Source: Lysobacterales bacterium
Lineage (GTDB): Bacteria; Pseudomonadota; Gammaproteobacteria; Xanthomonadales; Rhodanobacteraceae
Assembly: GCA_017305055.1 (NCBI GenBank)
Contig: JAFKMZ010000034.1
Span: forward strand, 1-33,785
Direction: 5' to 3'
Length of the DNA: 33,785 nt
The notes beneath the pieces are model-generated. The model ran no database searches. It was not told the origin of the DNA and saw only the letters and a program-made list of their open reading frames with translations. Positions 25,136-32,232 of this stretch are shown here, piece by piece; positions within the stretch are counted from its first letter, which is position 1; every line of letters begins with the position of its first letter. Position numbers and translations under genes: made by a program.

Positions 25136-26215
25136 CTACCTAGTGACCTTACCACCACGTTTCGAGCCCCAGTTTCGCCCGATGTTGTCCTTGATGGCCT
25201 GCCGGTAAGCCGGGTTCAAGATGGTGTTTCCCGCCACCATATGATCAAACCGCGTACCGGTGGACATCATGCCGGACTGCAGATCTCGCCGCGTGCTGAT
25301 CGGGTTCAACATGTTGCCCGCCTCTTTGGTCGCGCGCATGCCTCCTGTGACGGGAGCGGCGAGGTTGCGCAGGCTTACAGCCACCGACGACATGCCGCCT
25401 GCCAGAGCGGTTGCAATGTTATTCGTCTCGTACAGCAGCCAGAACAGGATGCCGGCCATCACTGCCATGCACAGAGCGGTAAACAGCGTGTTCTGATCGC
25501 CGGCGGGATTCACCGACGAGGTGTAAGCGGAGAAGGCTGCCACCGCGAAGGCCGAGACCGCAGATAGAAGCGCGATGCGCAAAATGTAGTTCAAACACTG
25601 CCCGAACCAGCTATCGAAGAAGCGGGTTGCCGGTGGCCACATCAGGCAGATGATGAACAAGGGGCCGATACCAAGCATGAGGGTAAGTCCGGCCTTGGCG
25701 ACAATGATCATTGCTCCGGCCGGCAACATGATAAGCAACGTCGACAGGGCGACCACGGCCGCGTTGATTTCGTCGCTGATCGCCGCCCCTATTTCGGTGA
25801 CGCCGCGACCGGAGGCCTGCTGCTGGAGGTTCGCCGCGATGCTCAGTCCCTTGTCTAGCGTTTCATCCAGCGTCTTGTATACGTTGGCATCCGCGTCGCT
25901 ACCACTGAAGGCCGACGTCATGCCCTGCTCCAGCCCTTGCAGCGTGCCGACCACCCAATGCGAGTAGTTGCCCGCATTGAGCGCGAAGGTCGAAATCAGA
26001 ACGAGCTTGGCGCTCTTGATGAGGAACGCAGTGAACGATTCCTGGACATGGCCAACGGTGACCGCGTAACCCATGCAAGCGATGTAGATCGCGGTGCAGG
26101 CCGTGGCAAACAGCGTGAAATCGAAGATAACCCGGCCAGAGGTGACCTCGACGAAGCTATGAAGGGCAAAGTCCAGCGAATCGCCCATGAATTGGAAGAT
26201 GACCGGGCCACTCAT
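25136..26215 (-). CDS. VirB6/TrbL-like type IV secretion inner-membrane protein
   Basis: This 359-residue polytopic protein has about six hydrophobic segments (for example IFDFTLFATACTAIYIACMG, ALSTLLIMLPAGAMIIVAKA, ILRIALLSAVSAFAVAAF and ALCMAVMAGILFWLLYET) and a polar, glycine-rich C-terminal tail. The central LMLGIGPLFIICLMWPPATR with the following Phe/Trp-rich stretch is typical of VirB6. VirB6 forms part of the inner-membrane channel of conjugation systems. The EexN-like lipoprotein gene ends only two bases before its ATG. No other inner-membrane core component is encoded nearby, so it probably works within a helper's apparatus. Confidence 0.87.
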   Translation of the reverse strand: MSGPVIFQFMGDSLDFALHSFVEVTSGRVIFDFTLFATACTAIYIACMGYAVTVGHVQESFTAFLIKSAKLVLISTFALNAGNYSHWVVGTLQGLEQGMTSAFSGSDADANVYKTLDETLDKGLSIAANLQQQASGRGVTEIGAAISDEINAAVVALSTLLIMLPAGAMIIVAKAGLTLMLGIGPLFIICLMWPPATRFFDSWFGQCLNYILRIALLSAVSAFAVAAFSAYTSSVNPAGDQNTLFTALCMAVMAGILFWLLYETNNIATALAGGMSSVAVSLRNLAAPVTGGMRATKEAGNMLNPISTRRDLQSGMMSTGTRFDHMVAGNTILNPAYRQAIKDNIGRNWGSKRGGKVTR

Positions 26216-26217
26216 GG

Positions 26218-26478
26218 TCAGCCTCCAATCTTCGCGTGGATGGGTGCCGGCTGGACGTATCCGCGCCGCTCGGATGCGAGGATGGTGTCGGCTTTCCGTG
26301 CGTTGATGCAGTTCGGCGTCAAGGCAAGTTCTCCAGGATCAGCGCCACAACGATCCAGCATCGCCTTGCGCTCGGGAGCATGCGCCTTGTACCAGTCAAC
26401 CGTCTGCACGGCGCCGCTCCTTCCGCACGCGGAGAGGCTGGCGACTGCAATCAACACGATGGCTTGAGCGATCTTCAT
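26218..26478 (-). CDS. EexN-like entry-exclusion lipoprotein
   Basis: This 86-residue lipoprotein has a signal peptide ending in LSAC (Cys18). The body, VDWYKAHAPERKAMLDRCGA then DPGELALTPNCINARKA, matches the EexN family, in which two cysteines and the ERxxxLxxC...NPGxLxxTPNC pattern are conserved. EexN proteins block entry of a second related element into a host that already has one. The C-terminal tail RRGYVQPAPIHAKIGG closely resembles the tail of the VirB5-like protein encoded upstream. The start overlaps the previous stop (ATGA). Confidence 0.85.
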   Translation of the reverse strand: MKIAQAIVLIAVASLSACGRSGAVQTVDWYKAHAPERKAMLDRCGADPGELALTPNCINARKADTILASERRGYVQPAPIHAKIGG

Positions 26479-26957
26479 TTCCGAATCTCCTTGACGTCGA
26501 TGATGCGACCCTTGCCGGGTTGGCTCTTTTCGTGGGTCGCGTACGCCTGGCCGTTCTCCACTAGCCGCGCCAGCTCCACGGCGTCGATGATCCGGAGCGC
26601 TGCCAGCGTTCGCAGGGCGGCTTCGCGCATGCCTGCGAGGCTCGGGTGGGTGAAGCGCTCGCCGGCGTTGAAATAAGCCACGACGCAGCAGACAACGCTG
26701 GTAACAATGGCTAGGAATGTCACCTGCCAGTCGGCCATCGGGCCATCCTGCAGGATCGGCAGCGTCACGCCGAACCAGCCATGCAGGCTCCAGTACCCGG
26801 AGAGTGCCGCCATCAAAAGGGACACGCCGTCGAGCGCGAGCATATTGGGTGCGCGCCCGACAACTTCGCCGGCGTAGCCCAGTCGGCGAAGCCAGTACCA
26901 GAACCGGACGATAGCCAGGCTCATCAGAGCAGCCGGGATCAGTGTGAGGTAAAGCAT
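26475..26957 (-). CDS. Unknown membrane protein of the transfer operon
   Basis: This 160-residue protein has an N-terminal membrane segment (LYLTLIPAALMSLAIVRFWY), a moderately hydrophobic stretch (LALDGVSLLMAALSGYWSLH), and a third segment (VTFLAIVTSVVCCVVAYF). A cytoplasmic tail follows with a predicted helix (REAALRTLAALRIIDAVELA). The family is not recognised. The ribosome site AAGGAG is excellent at ATG 26957; an upstream in-frame start would overlap the previous gene and lose this site. Its position between VirB5- and EexN-like genes suggests a role at the transfer-channel membrane. Confidence 0.75.
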   Translation of the reverse strand: MLYLTLIPAALMSLAIVRFWYWLRRLGYAGEVVGRAPNMLALDGVSLLMAALSGYWSLHGWFGVTLPILQDGPMADWQVTFLAIVTSVVCCVVAYFNAGERFTHPSLAGMREAALRTLAALRIIDAVELARLVENGQAYATHEKSQPGKGRIIDVKEIRK

Positions 26958-27006
26958 GCGTATCTCCTTGCAAGGTGGGATCGCCGATTTGTGACGGCGG
27001 GTTGAA

Positions 27007-27327
27007 TCACTTCCAGCGACTGCAATCGACGATGATCCGCTCGGCAATGAAGGGCACGTCGATCAGCTCGTCCATCGCAACTTCGAGGGTGCGAAAGCGA
27101 TGTGGGCGGTTGTTGTCGTCGACCACCCGAATTGCCCTGCGATCATCCAAGACCAACATGCTGAAGCCGCGCCAGTAGTCGGCCCGAAGCATGACTTGCA
27201 CATCGCCGTCCCGTTCGGGCGAGTCGCAGTAGCCCGCGAGGTCGCGGTAGTTGATCGCTGTCGGGTGAGGTTTCTTTCGCCTAGGCTTCAGGTACACCAC
27301 GTTGCTTACCTGCGGGCTTGCGCTCAT
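27007..27327 (-). CDS. Unknown small soluble protein of the transfer operon
   Basis: This 106-residue protein is not recognised. It has a basic N-terminus (VVYLKPRRKKPHPTAINYRD) and then an alternating strand pattern with many charged residues (YWRGFSMLVLDDRRAIRVVD; DVPFIAERIIVDCSRWK). No signal peptide or membrane segment is visible. The start overlaps the virB5-like stop by four bases, so it is translated with the transfer genes. The 49-base gap after it holds the ribosome site of the next gene. Confidence 0.68.
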   Translation of the reverse strand: MSASPQVSNVVYLKPRRKKPHPTAINYRDLAGYCDSPERDGDVQVMLRADYWRGFSMLVLDDRRAIRVVDDNNRPHRFRTLEVAMDELIDVPFIAERIIVDCSRWK

Positions 27328-28064
27328 TCGCCACCCCCGATCAACACCCGCACCGGGGTAGGTTGGACGTACCCACGGCGGGCGGCAGCCTGGACGTTCA
27401 ACTCGCGCTGCCGTTGCTCCTGAATCTTGTCCTGTGCGTCAGCCACCATTTGGTAGAGCTGCAACTTCGTCTGTTCGTTCTGGATGGACGCCTGCTCCGT
27501 GGCGATGCGGCCCTGCAGTTCCGCGATGGCCTTCGGGTCTTGGGTGGCGTTGATTTGCTGCGTCAGTTGCTCAATCTGGTTGAGCCGATCCGTGGCGGTC
27601 TGGTAGGCATCTTCTGCCATGCCCTGATCGAGCGCAGGCTTGGTCGCCTGCTGTTCGCAAACTGACTTCTGACCGGCTTCCAGAAATGAACTGCAGGCGT
27701 CGTAGATGTGGTTGTCGTCGTAGATCGACTTCGCGGTTCCGGTCAGGCCGGCATAGCCGCCGGACTTCACTGAGTCGTAGACCTTCTGCCAGTCCTGTGG
27801 CAGGTACTGGCGAAATCGCGGATCGTTGAAAATGTCGCCCAGATTGCGCGAGCCTGTCAGTGCGTCGAACTGCTGCTTCTGCTGCTCCACCTGCAGCTTT
27901 AGCTGTTCGATTTGCTGGACAAACTTCGCAATATCCTCGACGTGTGCCATCGCGCTCTGCGTGATGTTGGCGGCGTCAGTCACCGGGATTTGCGCCCACG
28001 CCGCCGTGGTCAACGCGAACAGGCCCAACGCAAGCGCCGGCCGGATTGCAGTGTTGCGAGTCAT
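27324..28064 (-). CDS. VirB5-like minor pilus/adhesin protein
   Basis: This 246-residue exported protein has a signal peptide (LALGLFALTTAAWA, cleaved before Gln25) followed by the VirB5/TrbJ-type helical core (HVEDIAKFVQQIEQLKLQVE). Next come the conserved FDALTGSRNLGDIFNDP and LPQDWQKVY segments, a Cys pair (Cys124, Cys136) and a second coiled-coil half. VirB5 caps the conjugative pilus and contacts recipient cells. The C-terminus RRGYVQPTPVRVLIGG resembles the EexN-like tail. The relaxase stop overlaps its start. No pilin VirB2 gene is present, which points to use with a helper pilus. Confidence 0.86.
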   Translation of the reverse strand: MTRNTAIRPALALGLFALTTAAWAQIPVTDAANITQSAMAHVEDIAKFVQQIEQLKLQVEQQKQQFDALTGSRNLGDIFNDPRFRQYLPQDWQKVYDSVKSGGYAGLTGTAKSIYDDNHIYDACSSFLEAGQKSVCEQQATKPALDQGMAEDAYQTATDRLNQIEQLTQQINATQDPKAIAELQGRIATEQASIQNEQTKLQLYQMVADAQDKIQEQRQRELNVQAAARRGYVQPTPVRVLIGGGE

Positions 28065-29140
28065 CGTTCCTTCTCCTCGGTCTTGCCCGCGTTCTCGCGG
28101 GGGTTCGGTTCACGCGCTTGCTGCGTGCCTTGTTCTTGCTTGTGCTCCCGGTCGCGCTTCCTGGCGACCACAGCCTCACGAGTGGAGAGCGGTGGCGGCA
28201 TCCGTCGAACAAATTCGACAATCTCAAGCGCAAGGCGCTGGTCTTCCTTGGCGGGCGATACCGCAAGCAGGCGCGCAGCCTCCCCATACGACGCGATCAC
28301 CCGCTTTCGGCTCTGGTCGATGACGTGCTTCAGTGGATTCGGAAACAAATGCTTGCCCCGCAGTTCTTCGGCCACTGCGCGGCGCTGGCCAGCCATCGCG
28401 GTCGTGGCATGGCCTCGGCGTTCCATCTGATAGACCTGTTGCCTGATGCCCTTCCTGACGACGCCACGTGCGACGCGGCGCGTCGCATTGGCGGCCACGC
28501 CCTGCTCCCTGAGCGATAGCGCAAACTCTTCGCGCCACCGCTGTAAGTCGGCCTTACGCGGATTCAGCCGCGTCCCGTTGTCGCCCATCGCCTTGACGCA
28601 TAGGTGGACGTGCGGATGCGCTTCGTCAGCGTGCTCCGCGAATACATAGGGATGGTTGCCGCCAAATTGCCTTGTCGCAAAGTCGCGAGCCGCGCTTTTG
28701 ACAGCCGCACGATCGGTACCCGGCGGCATCGACAAAACGATGTTGAAGGCCTGCTTGTAGCGGCCCACTTCCGGGATTCCGTACTGGCCGTACTGCCATT
28801 CGTCGCGCAGATCCCGCAACGCCTCTCGCCCCGCCACAACCTCACCGTTCTCGTTCTCAAGCTCAACTTGGCCGTTCCGCGAGATGTAACTGAGATGGGC
28901 CGCCACCTGCGGCATACTCTTGCCGCCCCCCGAAATCTTGACCATCACTTCCGGTGCCTTCCGCACCGTGCTGGTCAGCCTCAGACGGCCCATTTGCATT
29001 CCCTTGCGAGGAGCGCTCGTGTGTTTCGCGGGGGTGACCTTGGTATGGGCGAGCGTCCGTTTTGCTGCGCGCCCTCCGCTGGGGCGTCGGAACGACCGCT
29101 CGAACCATGCATCAAGCAGATCGTCGATGCGCTCGCTCAT
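28061..29140 (-). CDS. MOBP-type relaxase (VirD2/MobA-like)
   Basis: This 359-residue relaxase should nick the element's oriT and lead DNA transfer. The relaxase core follows a basic N-terminus: Tyr85 in AAHLSYISRNG is the likely nucleophile, and the metal-binding histidine triad is HPHVHL (His175, His177, His179). The C-terminus is highly charged (ARKRDREHKQEQGTQQAREP). Unlike larger relaxases it has no helicase or primase domain. The start at 29140 overlaps the MobC-like stop (ATGA); an upstream frame extension would lie inside that gene and is rejected. Confidence 0.9.
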   Translation of the reverse strand: MSERIDDLLDAWFERSFRRPSGGRAAKRTLAHTKVTPAKHTSAPRKGMQMGRLRLTSTVRKAPEVMVKISGGGKSMPQVAAHLSYISRNGQVELENENGEVVAGREALRDLRDEWQYGQYGIPEVGRYKQAFNIVLSMPPGTDRAAVKSAARDFATRQFGGNHPYVFAEHADEAHPHVHLCVKAMGDNGTRLNPRKADLQRWREEFALSLREQGVAANATRRVARGVVRKGIRQQVYQMERRGHATTAMAGQRRAVAEELRGKHLFPNPLKHVIDQSRKRVIASYGEAARLLAVSPAKEDQRLALEIVEFVRRMPPPLSTREAVVARKRDREHKQEQGTQQAREPNPRENAGKTEEKER

Positions 29141-29679
29141 ACCAGCGTCCACCGGTCGACGTTTGCCCGCATCACAGTAGCGACCTGCGCCGCATGCTCC
29201 TTGATGAACGCGGAAAGCGCGCGAATTTCGTCGACACTGGGCTTTGCGTCCGCACCTTCGCCGGTATTTAAGCGCCGCGCGACCTGATTCAGGTTCCGAC
29301 CGATCGACAACAGGGCCGTGTTCGAGCTGGCAAGCGCGGTCAGCTCGACCATGCCGAATTGCGGCTGCCTGGTGAGGTGCCCACGAACGAGGCTCGCGAC
29401 CCACCGGTTTGGCGACAGGCCTTGCGCATCGGCCAATTTGGAAATCTTCATCAGCTCGGACTTGGTGAGCCGAAGCTCCAATCGGTGCCGCGTGAGATCC
29501 GCCTGGTCGCGGACAATCTGCGCACTAACGCCAGGCTGCTCTACTGAGGCAAGGAGGTGCGCGATGACCTGACGGATACCCGAGCTCGGCGTTTCGTCCT
29601 GCCGCTTGCAGTGCGCCACCCATCTTGGCTTCAGATCGCCAGGCAGGTAGACGCTCAAGATGCTGCCGGTCGTCGTCAT
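29137..29679 (-). CDS. MobC-like relaxosome accessory protein
   Basis: This 180-residue protein has a ribbon-helix-helix-like central part (RHRLELRLTKSELMKISKLA and GLSPNRWVASLVRGHL). The C-terminal MobC signature LLSIGRNLNQVARRLNTGEG follows. MobC proteins bind oriT and help the relaxase nick DNA. It overlaps the genes on both sides by four bases, so relaxase and accessory factor are made together. The oriT itself is not identified; it could lie near this end or in the 24006-24537 region. Confidence 0.85.
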   Translation of the reverse strand: MTTTGSILSVYLPGDLKPRWVAHCKRQDETPSSGIRQVIAHLLASVEQPGVSAQIVRDQADLTRHRLELRLTKSELMKISKLADAQGLSPNRWVASLVRGHLTRQPQFGMVELTALASSNTALLSIGRNLNQVARRLNTGEGADAKPSVDEIRALSAFIKEHAAQVATVMRANVDRWTLV

Positions 29680-30476
29680 TTGGCCACCTCACTCGTGACA
29701 CGAAGGACGGCTGCGATCTTCGCGATGTGCGAACGCGCCACTTCCGGATCGACGACTGCCCGGCGCTCAGCCTTCACCGGCACGTTGGCCTTTGCGCGCC
29801 TGGCTGCGACAAGGGGAGCCCCCACAGGGTTGAACTTGCCCTGCACGTATCGCTGAACAAGGCCGTAGAACCAACGGCCTGGCGTGGTCTTGATCGTTCC
29901 TGGCACCTCCAGCGCTGCTTCCAACTCGTCCAGCAACACCTGGGCGTCGGCCTCAGGAACCTCGCGCAGAAGCGTCACGATTCCGGGTCTGTCCCCCTGT
30001 GGCAGCCGCCGGGGCATGACCAGGTTCGTGCAAGCACTTGGCTCGACCAAAGAAGCGCAAGTAGTAGTAGTTTCAACTGAAGGTTTAGTTGGTAGTTCTT
30101 GGGGTGACACAGCAGCGTCACCGCCCCCGCGACACGCGTGTCGGGGAGGGGGTGACATTCTGTCCGGTGGCGTATTGCGCGCCATCTGCCCCGGTGACAT
30201 TTTGTCAGCCGTCCACATCTGCAGCTGGTAGCGGTTTGAAGTCTGCGCACCGTTGTCGCGATAGTGCCGCTGTACAACAAGCACGTTATCGCGCTCGAAC
30301 TCCTTGATGACACGCTGAACTGTGCGCTCCGAGATGCAGCACTTCTTGGCGATCACTCGGATTCGGGGGAAGCACTGCCCCACTTCATCCGCAGCGTCGG
30401 CCAGCGCCATCAAGACAAGCTTTGAGCTGGGCGGAAGCGCTTGCGCCCATGCCCAATTCATCGCCGCGATGCTCAT
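29676..30476 (-). CDS. Replication-initiator-like helix-turn-helix protein
   Basis: This 266-residue protein has an N-terminal winged helix (LPPSSKLVLMALADAADEVG, then CFPRIRVIAKKCCISERTVQ and RVIKEFERDNVLVVQRHYRD), resembling phage O-like or plasmid replication initiators. A low-complexity linker follows (DRMSPPPRHACRGGGD), then a helical C-terminal part (VPEADAQVLLDELEAALEVP). The DNA of the linker contains palindromic, repeated motifs that may be initiator-binding sites. It overlaps the AlpA-like gene before it and the MobC-like gene after it. A regulatory rather than replicative role cannot be excluded. Confidence 0.7.
   Translation of the reverse strand: MSIAAMNWAWAQALPPSSKLVLMALADAADEVGQCFPRIRVIAKKCCISERTVQRVIKEFERDNVLVVQRHYRDNGAQTSNRYQLQMWTADKMSPGQMARNTPPDRMSPPPRHACRGGGDAAVSPQELPTKPSVETTTTCASLVEPSACTNLVMPRRLPQGDRPGIVTLLREVPEADAQVLLDELEAALEVPGTIKTTPGRWFYGLVQRYVQGKFNPVGAPLVAARRAKANVPVKAERRAVVDPEVARSHIAKIAAVLRVTSEVAK
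30105..30207. repeat. Iteron-like repeats and palindrome inside the initiator-like gene
   Basis: Three related motifs occur: TGAC-N8-GTCA at 30105-30120, TGACATTCTGTCC at 30153-30165 and the perfect TGACA-N3-TGTCA at 30195-30207. Between the first two lies the 14-base palindrome CGACACGCGTGTCG (30130-30143) in a run of G and C. They fall in the part of the gene encoding a simple linker, as in phage lambda, where the origin lies within gene O. Confidence 0.5.
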
Positions 30477-30721
30477 TGGGCAGCGGGGCTCGCTGAACCG
30501 TCTGCAGGCGCGTCGAGTTTGAGCGCATCGACTACTTGCAATGTACGGAAGTAGACGCGCCGACCAACCCGCACCATCGTCGGCTTCAGACGCTGGGAAA
30601 CGTCGCCGTCCGAGTACAAAGCAACCCGGACACCATCCGTCGACCGGCCCAATAACTGGGCAACATCGGCGATTCCCATTAACGGCCCGAATTTGCCGAG
30701 CAAATACTCTTCGGTCGTCAT
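30473..30721 (-). CDS. AlpA/excisionase-like DNA-binding protein
   Basis: This 82-residue protein has a small MerR-type winged helix (LMGIADVAQLLGRSTDGVRV followed by a basic RVGRRVYFRTLQVVDALKL). Such proteins act as excisionases or transcription activators of integrase genes on islands. It is the first gene of the minus-strand operon. Its start is preceded by AAGAG, and the promoter lies in the roughly 80 bases between the terminator at 30800-30828 and this ATG, where only weak -35/-10 matches are visible. Its stop overlaps the next start (ATGA). Confidence 0.75.
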   Translation of the reverse strand: MTTEEYLLGKFGPLMGIADVAQLLGRSTDGVRVALYSDGDVSQRLKPTMVRVGRRVYFRTLQVVDALKLDAPADGSASPAAQ

Positions 30722-30799
30722 CTCTTACGTACTCGTCAGCGCCGTGAAACTACGGTCTACACGGAGACTACGACGAGAATGGGATCTTGCAACTTATTG

Positions 30800-30828
30800 A
30801 AAAACCAAGGTTATATATCTTGGTTTTT
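30800..30828 (-). terminator. Bidirectional rho-independent terminator after the integrase gene
   Basis: AAAAACCAAG and CTTGGTTTTT form a 10-base stem with a 9-base A+T-rich loop and T-run on either strand. It separates the integrase transcript from the AlpA-led operon. The 145 bases between it and the integrase stop show no gene. Confidence 0.8.
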
Positions 30829-30973
30829 GCTATTGGTGACCGGCAAGAGCACCCTAAAACGCCTCCTGTCACCACCCCTCTAAATTACCCTTTTTGAATG
30901 AGACGGTTACCTAAATCAATGCCGGGGAAGATCACTCCTTCAAAAGAGCATGAACATATGATAAACACCGATT

Positions 30974-32053
30974 TTATCGTTCCTTCAAAGCGTCTAACTT
31001 GCCCACAAGATCCTCCGCTCGCAGGTGCGTATATCGCTTGAGCATCTGCATGGATTTGTGGCCACTGATCGCAGAGACCTCCTGATCGCTCAAGCCTCCC
31101 TCCACAAGCCGGCTGACCGCTTCGTGGCGCAAGTCGTGGAAGTGAAGATCGGCAAGGCCGAGCTTCTTCTTGATCCCGTTCCACGACTTCTTGAAGTTGT
31201 ACGGGCGACGCTCTCCATCACGCCCTGGTTCGCCGAAGAACAACAGAGCACAGCCACGCGGACGCAGTGGGTGGCTCAACACCTCCTGGAAGACTCGCGT
31301 GGCTTCTCTCGTCAACGGCACGGTGCGTGCCGAATCGTTCTTGGTATCTGACAAGCGGACAATGCGGCGTTTCATGTCGACCTGGCTGAGCCGGAGCCCA
31401 AGAATCTCGCCAGAGCGCATGCCGGTCTCCACCGCGATCCGCACAATCCACCCAAGCATCGGATTCGAGTGGGCATCCACGGCCCTCATCAGCGCCAGTT
31501 CTTCAGTCGTGTCCAGACGCCTATCGCGGCCCTCTGCGGGCTTCGGCTTGCGCACTAGGGTCACGGGGTTCTGGGCAAGCCCCAAGCGCCACTCTCGAAT
31601 TGCCGTGGTGAACAGGTGGCCAAGCAGGGCAAGCTCAAGACGCACGGTCGAGGCGGACGTTAGCCGAGTGCTCTTTTCTCCCTTCTGTGGCTTCAGCGCA
31701 GTGGCCAGTCGCATGTCGCGATAGCGGGCCACCAGGTCGGGCGTGATGGCCGCGAGCGAATACTTGCTGAAGAAGGCCCGCAACGGCTTGGCCCGTTCGA
31801 TTTCGGTCTGCTGCGTGGCCGGCTTCTTGGTCGGAGTCACCTCCGACAGGTAGCGATCCAGTGCAGCACCCAAAGTCAGGCGCTCCGACGCGCCACGCTC
31901 GATGTACACGCCGCGCACCATTTCGTCCTCGGTGCGGCGCGCCCAGTCTTTCGCGTCACGCTGAGTGCGGAAAGTCTTGGCAGTGGTCGGCCATCCCTGC
32001 TTGCGGATGACAGCCTTCCACGTCTCCGAAGGTGTGCGGACAATCGTTGCCAT
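30974..32053 (-). CDS. Tyrosine recombinase integrase
   Basis: This 359-residue site-specific recombinase would integrate and excise the element at tRNA-Asn. The N-terminus has an arm-binding-type domain (TWKAVIRKQGWPTTAKTFRT), then a core-binding helix bundle. The catalytic residues are Arg213 (TGMRSGEILGL), probably Lys238, His306 and Arg309 (HDLRHEA), His332 (SGHKSMQML) and Tyr341 (KRYTHL). The full set is intact. It lies just inside the attachment site beside the intact tRNA, the usual arrangement, and TGTACC repeats in its upstream region may let Int regulate its own expression. Ribosome site GGAGCG. Confidence 0.95.
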   Translation of the reverse strand: MATIVRTPSETWKAVIRKQGWPTTAKTFRTQRDAKDWARRTEDEMVRGVYIERGASERLTLGAALDRYLSEVTPTKKPATQQTEIERAKPLRAFFSKYSLAAITPDLVARYRDMRLATALKPQKGEKSTRLTSASTVRLELALLGHLFTTAIREWRLGLAQNPVTLVRKPKPAEGRDRRLDTTEELALMRAVDAHSNPMLGWIVRIAVETGMRSGEILGLRLSQVDMKRRIVRLSDTKNDSARTVPLTREATRVFQEVLSHPLRPRGCALLFFGEPGRDGERRPYNFKKSWNGIKKKLGLADLHFHDLRHEAVSRLVEGGLSDQEVSAISGHKSMQMLKRYTHLRAEDLVGKLDALKER

Positions 32054-32074
32054 GAAGCGCTCCAGAATCGGCTG

Positions 32075-32091
32075 TGTACCGAAACTGTACC
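32075..32091. repeat. Paired TGTACC sites, putative integrase arm sites
   Basis: TGTACC occurs at 32075-32080 and 32086-32091, 11 bases apart and in the same orientation as the pair near the distal end (15587-15592 and 15598-15603). They lie just upstream of the integrase start. Confidence 0.5.
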
Positions 32092-32152
32092 TCTGGGCAA
32101 ATCACAGAGTCGAACGCTTGCAGCCTGAAATTTCTGGCGTCGCCAGAAAAAC

Positions 32153-32180
32153 AAAGGCCGGCAATCACTTGCCGGCCTTT
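32153..32180 (-). terminator. Terminator just after tRNA-Asn inside the element
   Basis: AAAGGCCGGCAA and TTGCCGGCCTTT form a 12-base perfect stem with a four-base loop; on the minus strand it is followed by GTTTTT. It ends tRNA-Asn transcription before the integrase gene. It resembles the hairpin beside the truncated tRNA copy at the other end. Confidence 0.85.
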
Positions 32181-32185
32181 CAATT

Positions 32186-32232
32186 TGGCGCCCGAAGTTG
32201 GACTCGAACCAACGACCCCCTGATTAACAGTC
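32186..32232 (-). repeat. Attachment site: 47 bp in the 3' part of tRNA-Asn
   Basis: This copy is identical to 15420-15466. It starts at the encoded CCA and extends to the anticodon stem, so integration rebuilds a complete tRNA. Crossover somewhere in this stretch joins element and chromosome. Confidence 0.95.

Larger units (their letters stand above)
15420..32232. mobile_element. 16.8-kb integrative mobilizable element in tRNA-Asn
   Basis: The element is defined by 47-bp direct repeats at each end and a tyrosine integrase beside the intact tRNA. It carries relaxase and MobC-like genes and a few T4SS-related genes (VirB5-, VirB6- and EexN-like). It has no coupling protein, no T4SS ATPase and no core channel, so it should be mobilizable rather than self-transmissible. 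Cargo comprises a type I restriction-modification system with broken hsdR, an ImmA/IrrE-type gene pair and a toxin-antitoxin pair. Almost all genes run on the minus strand, and the distal cargo is more A+T-rich than the flanking chromosome. Confidence 0.92.
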
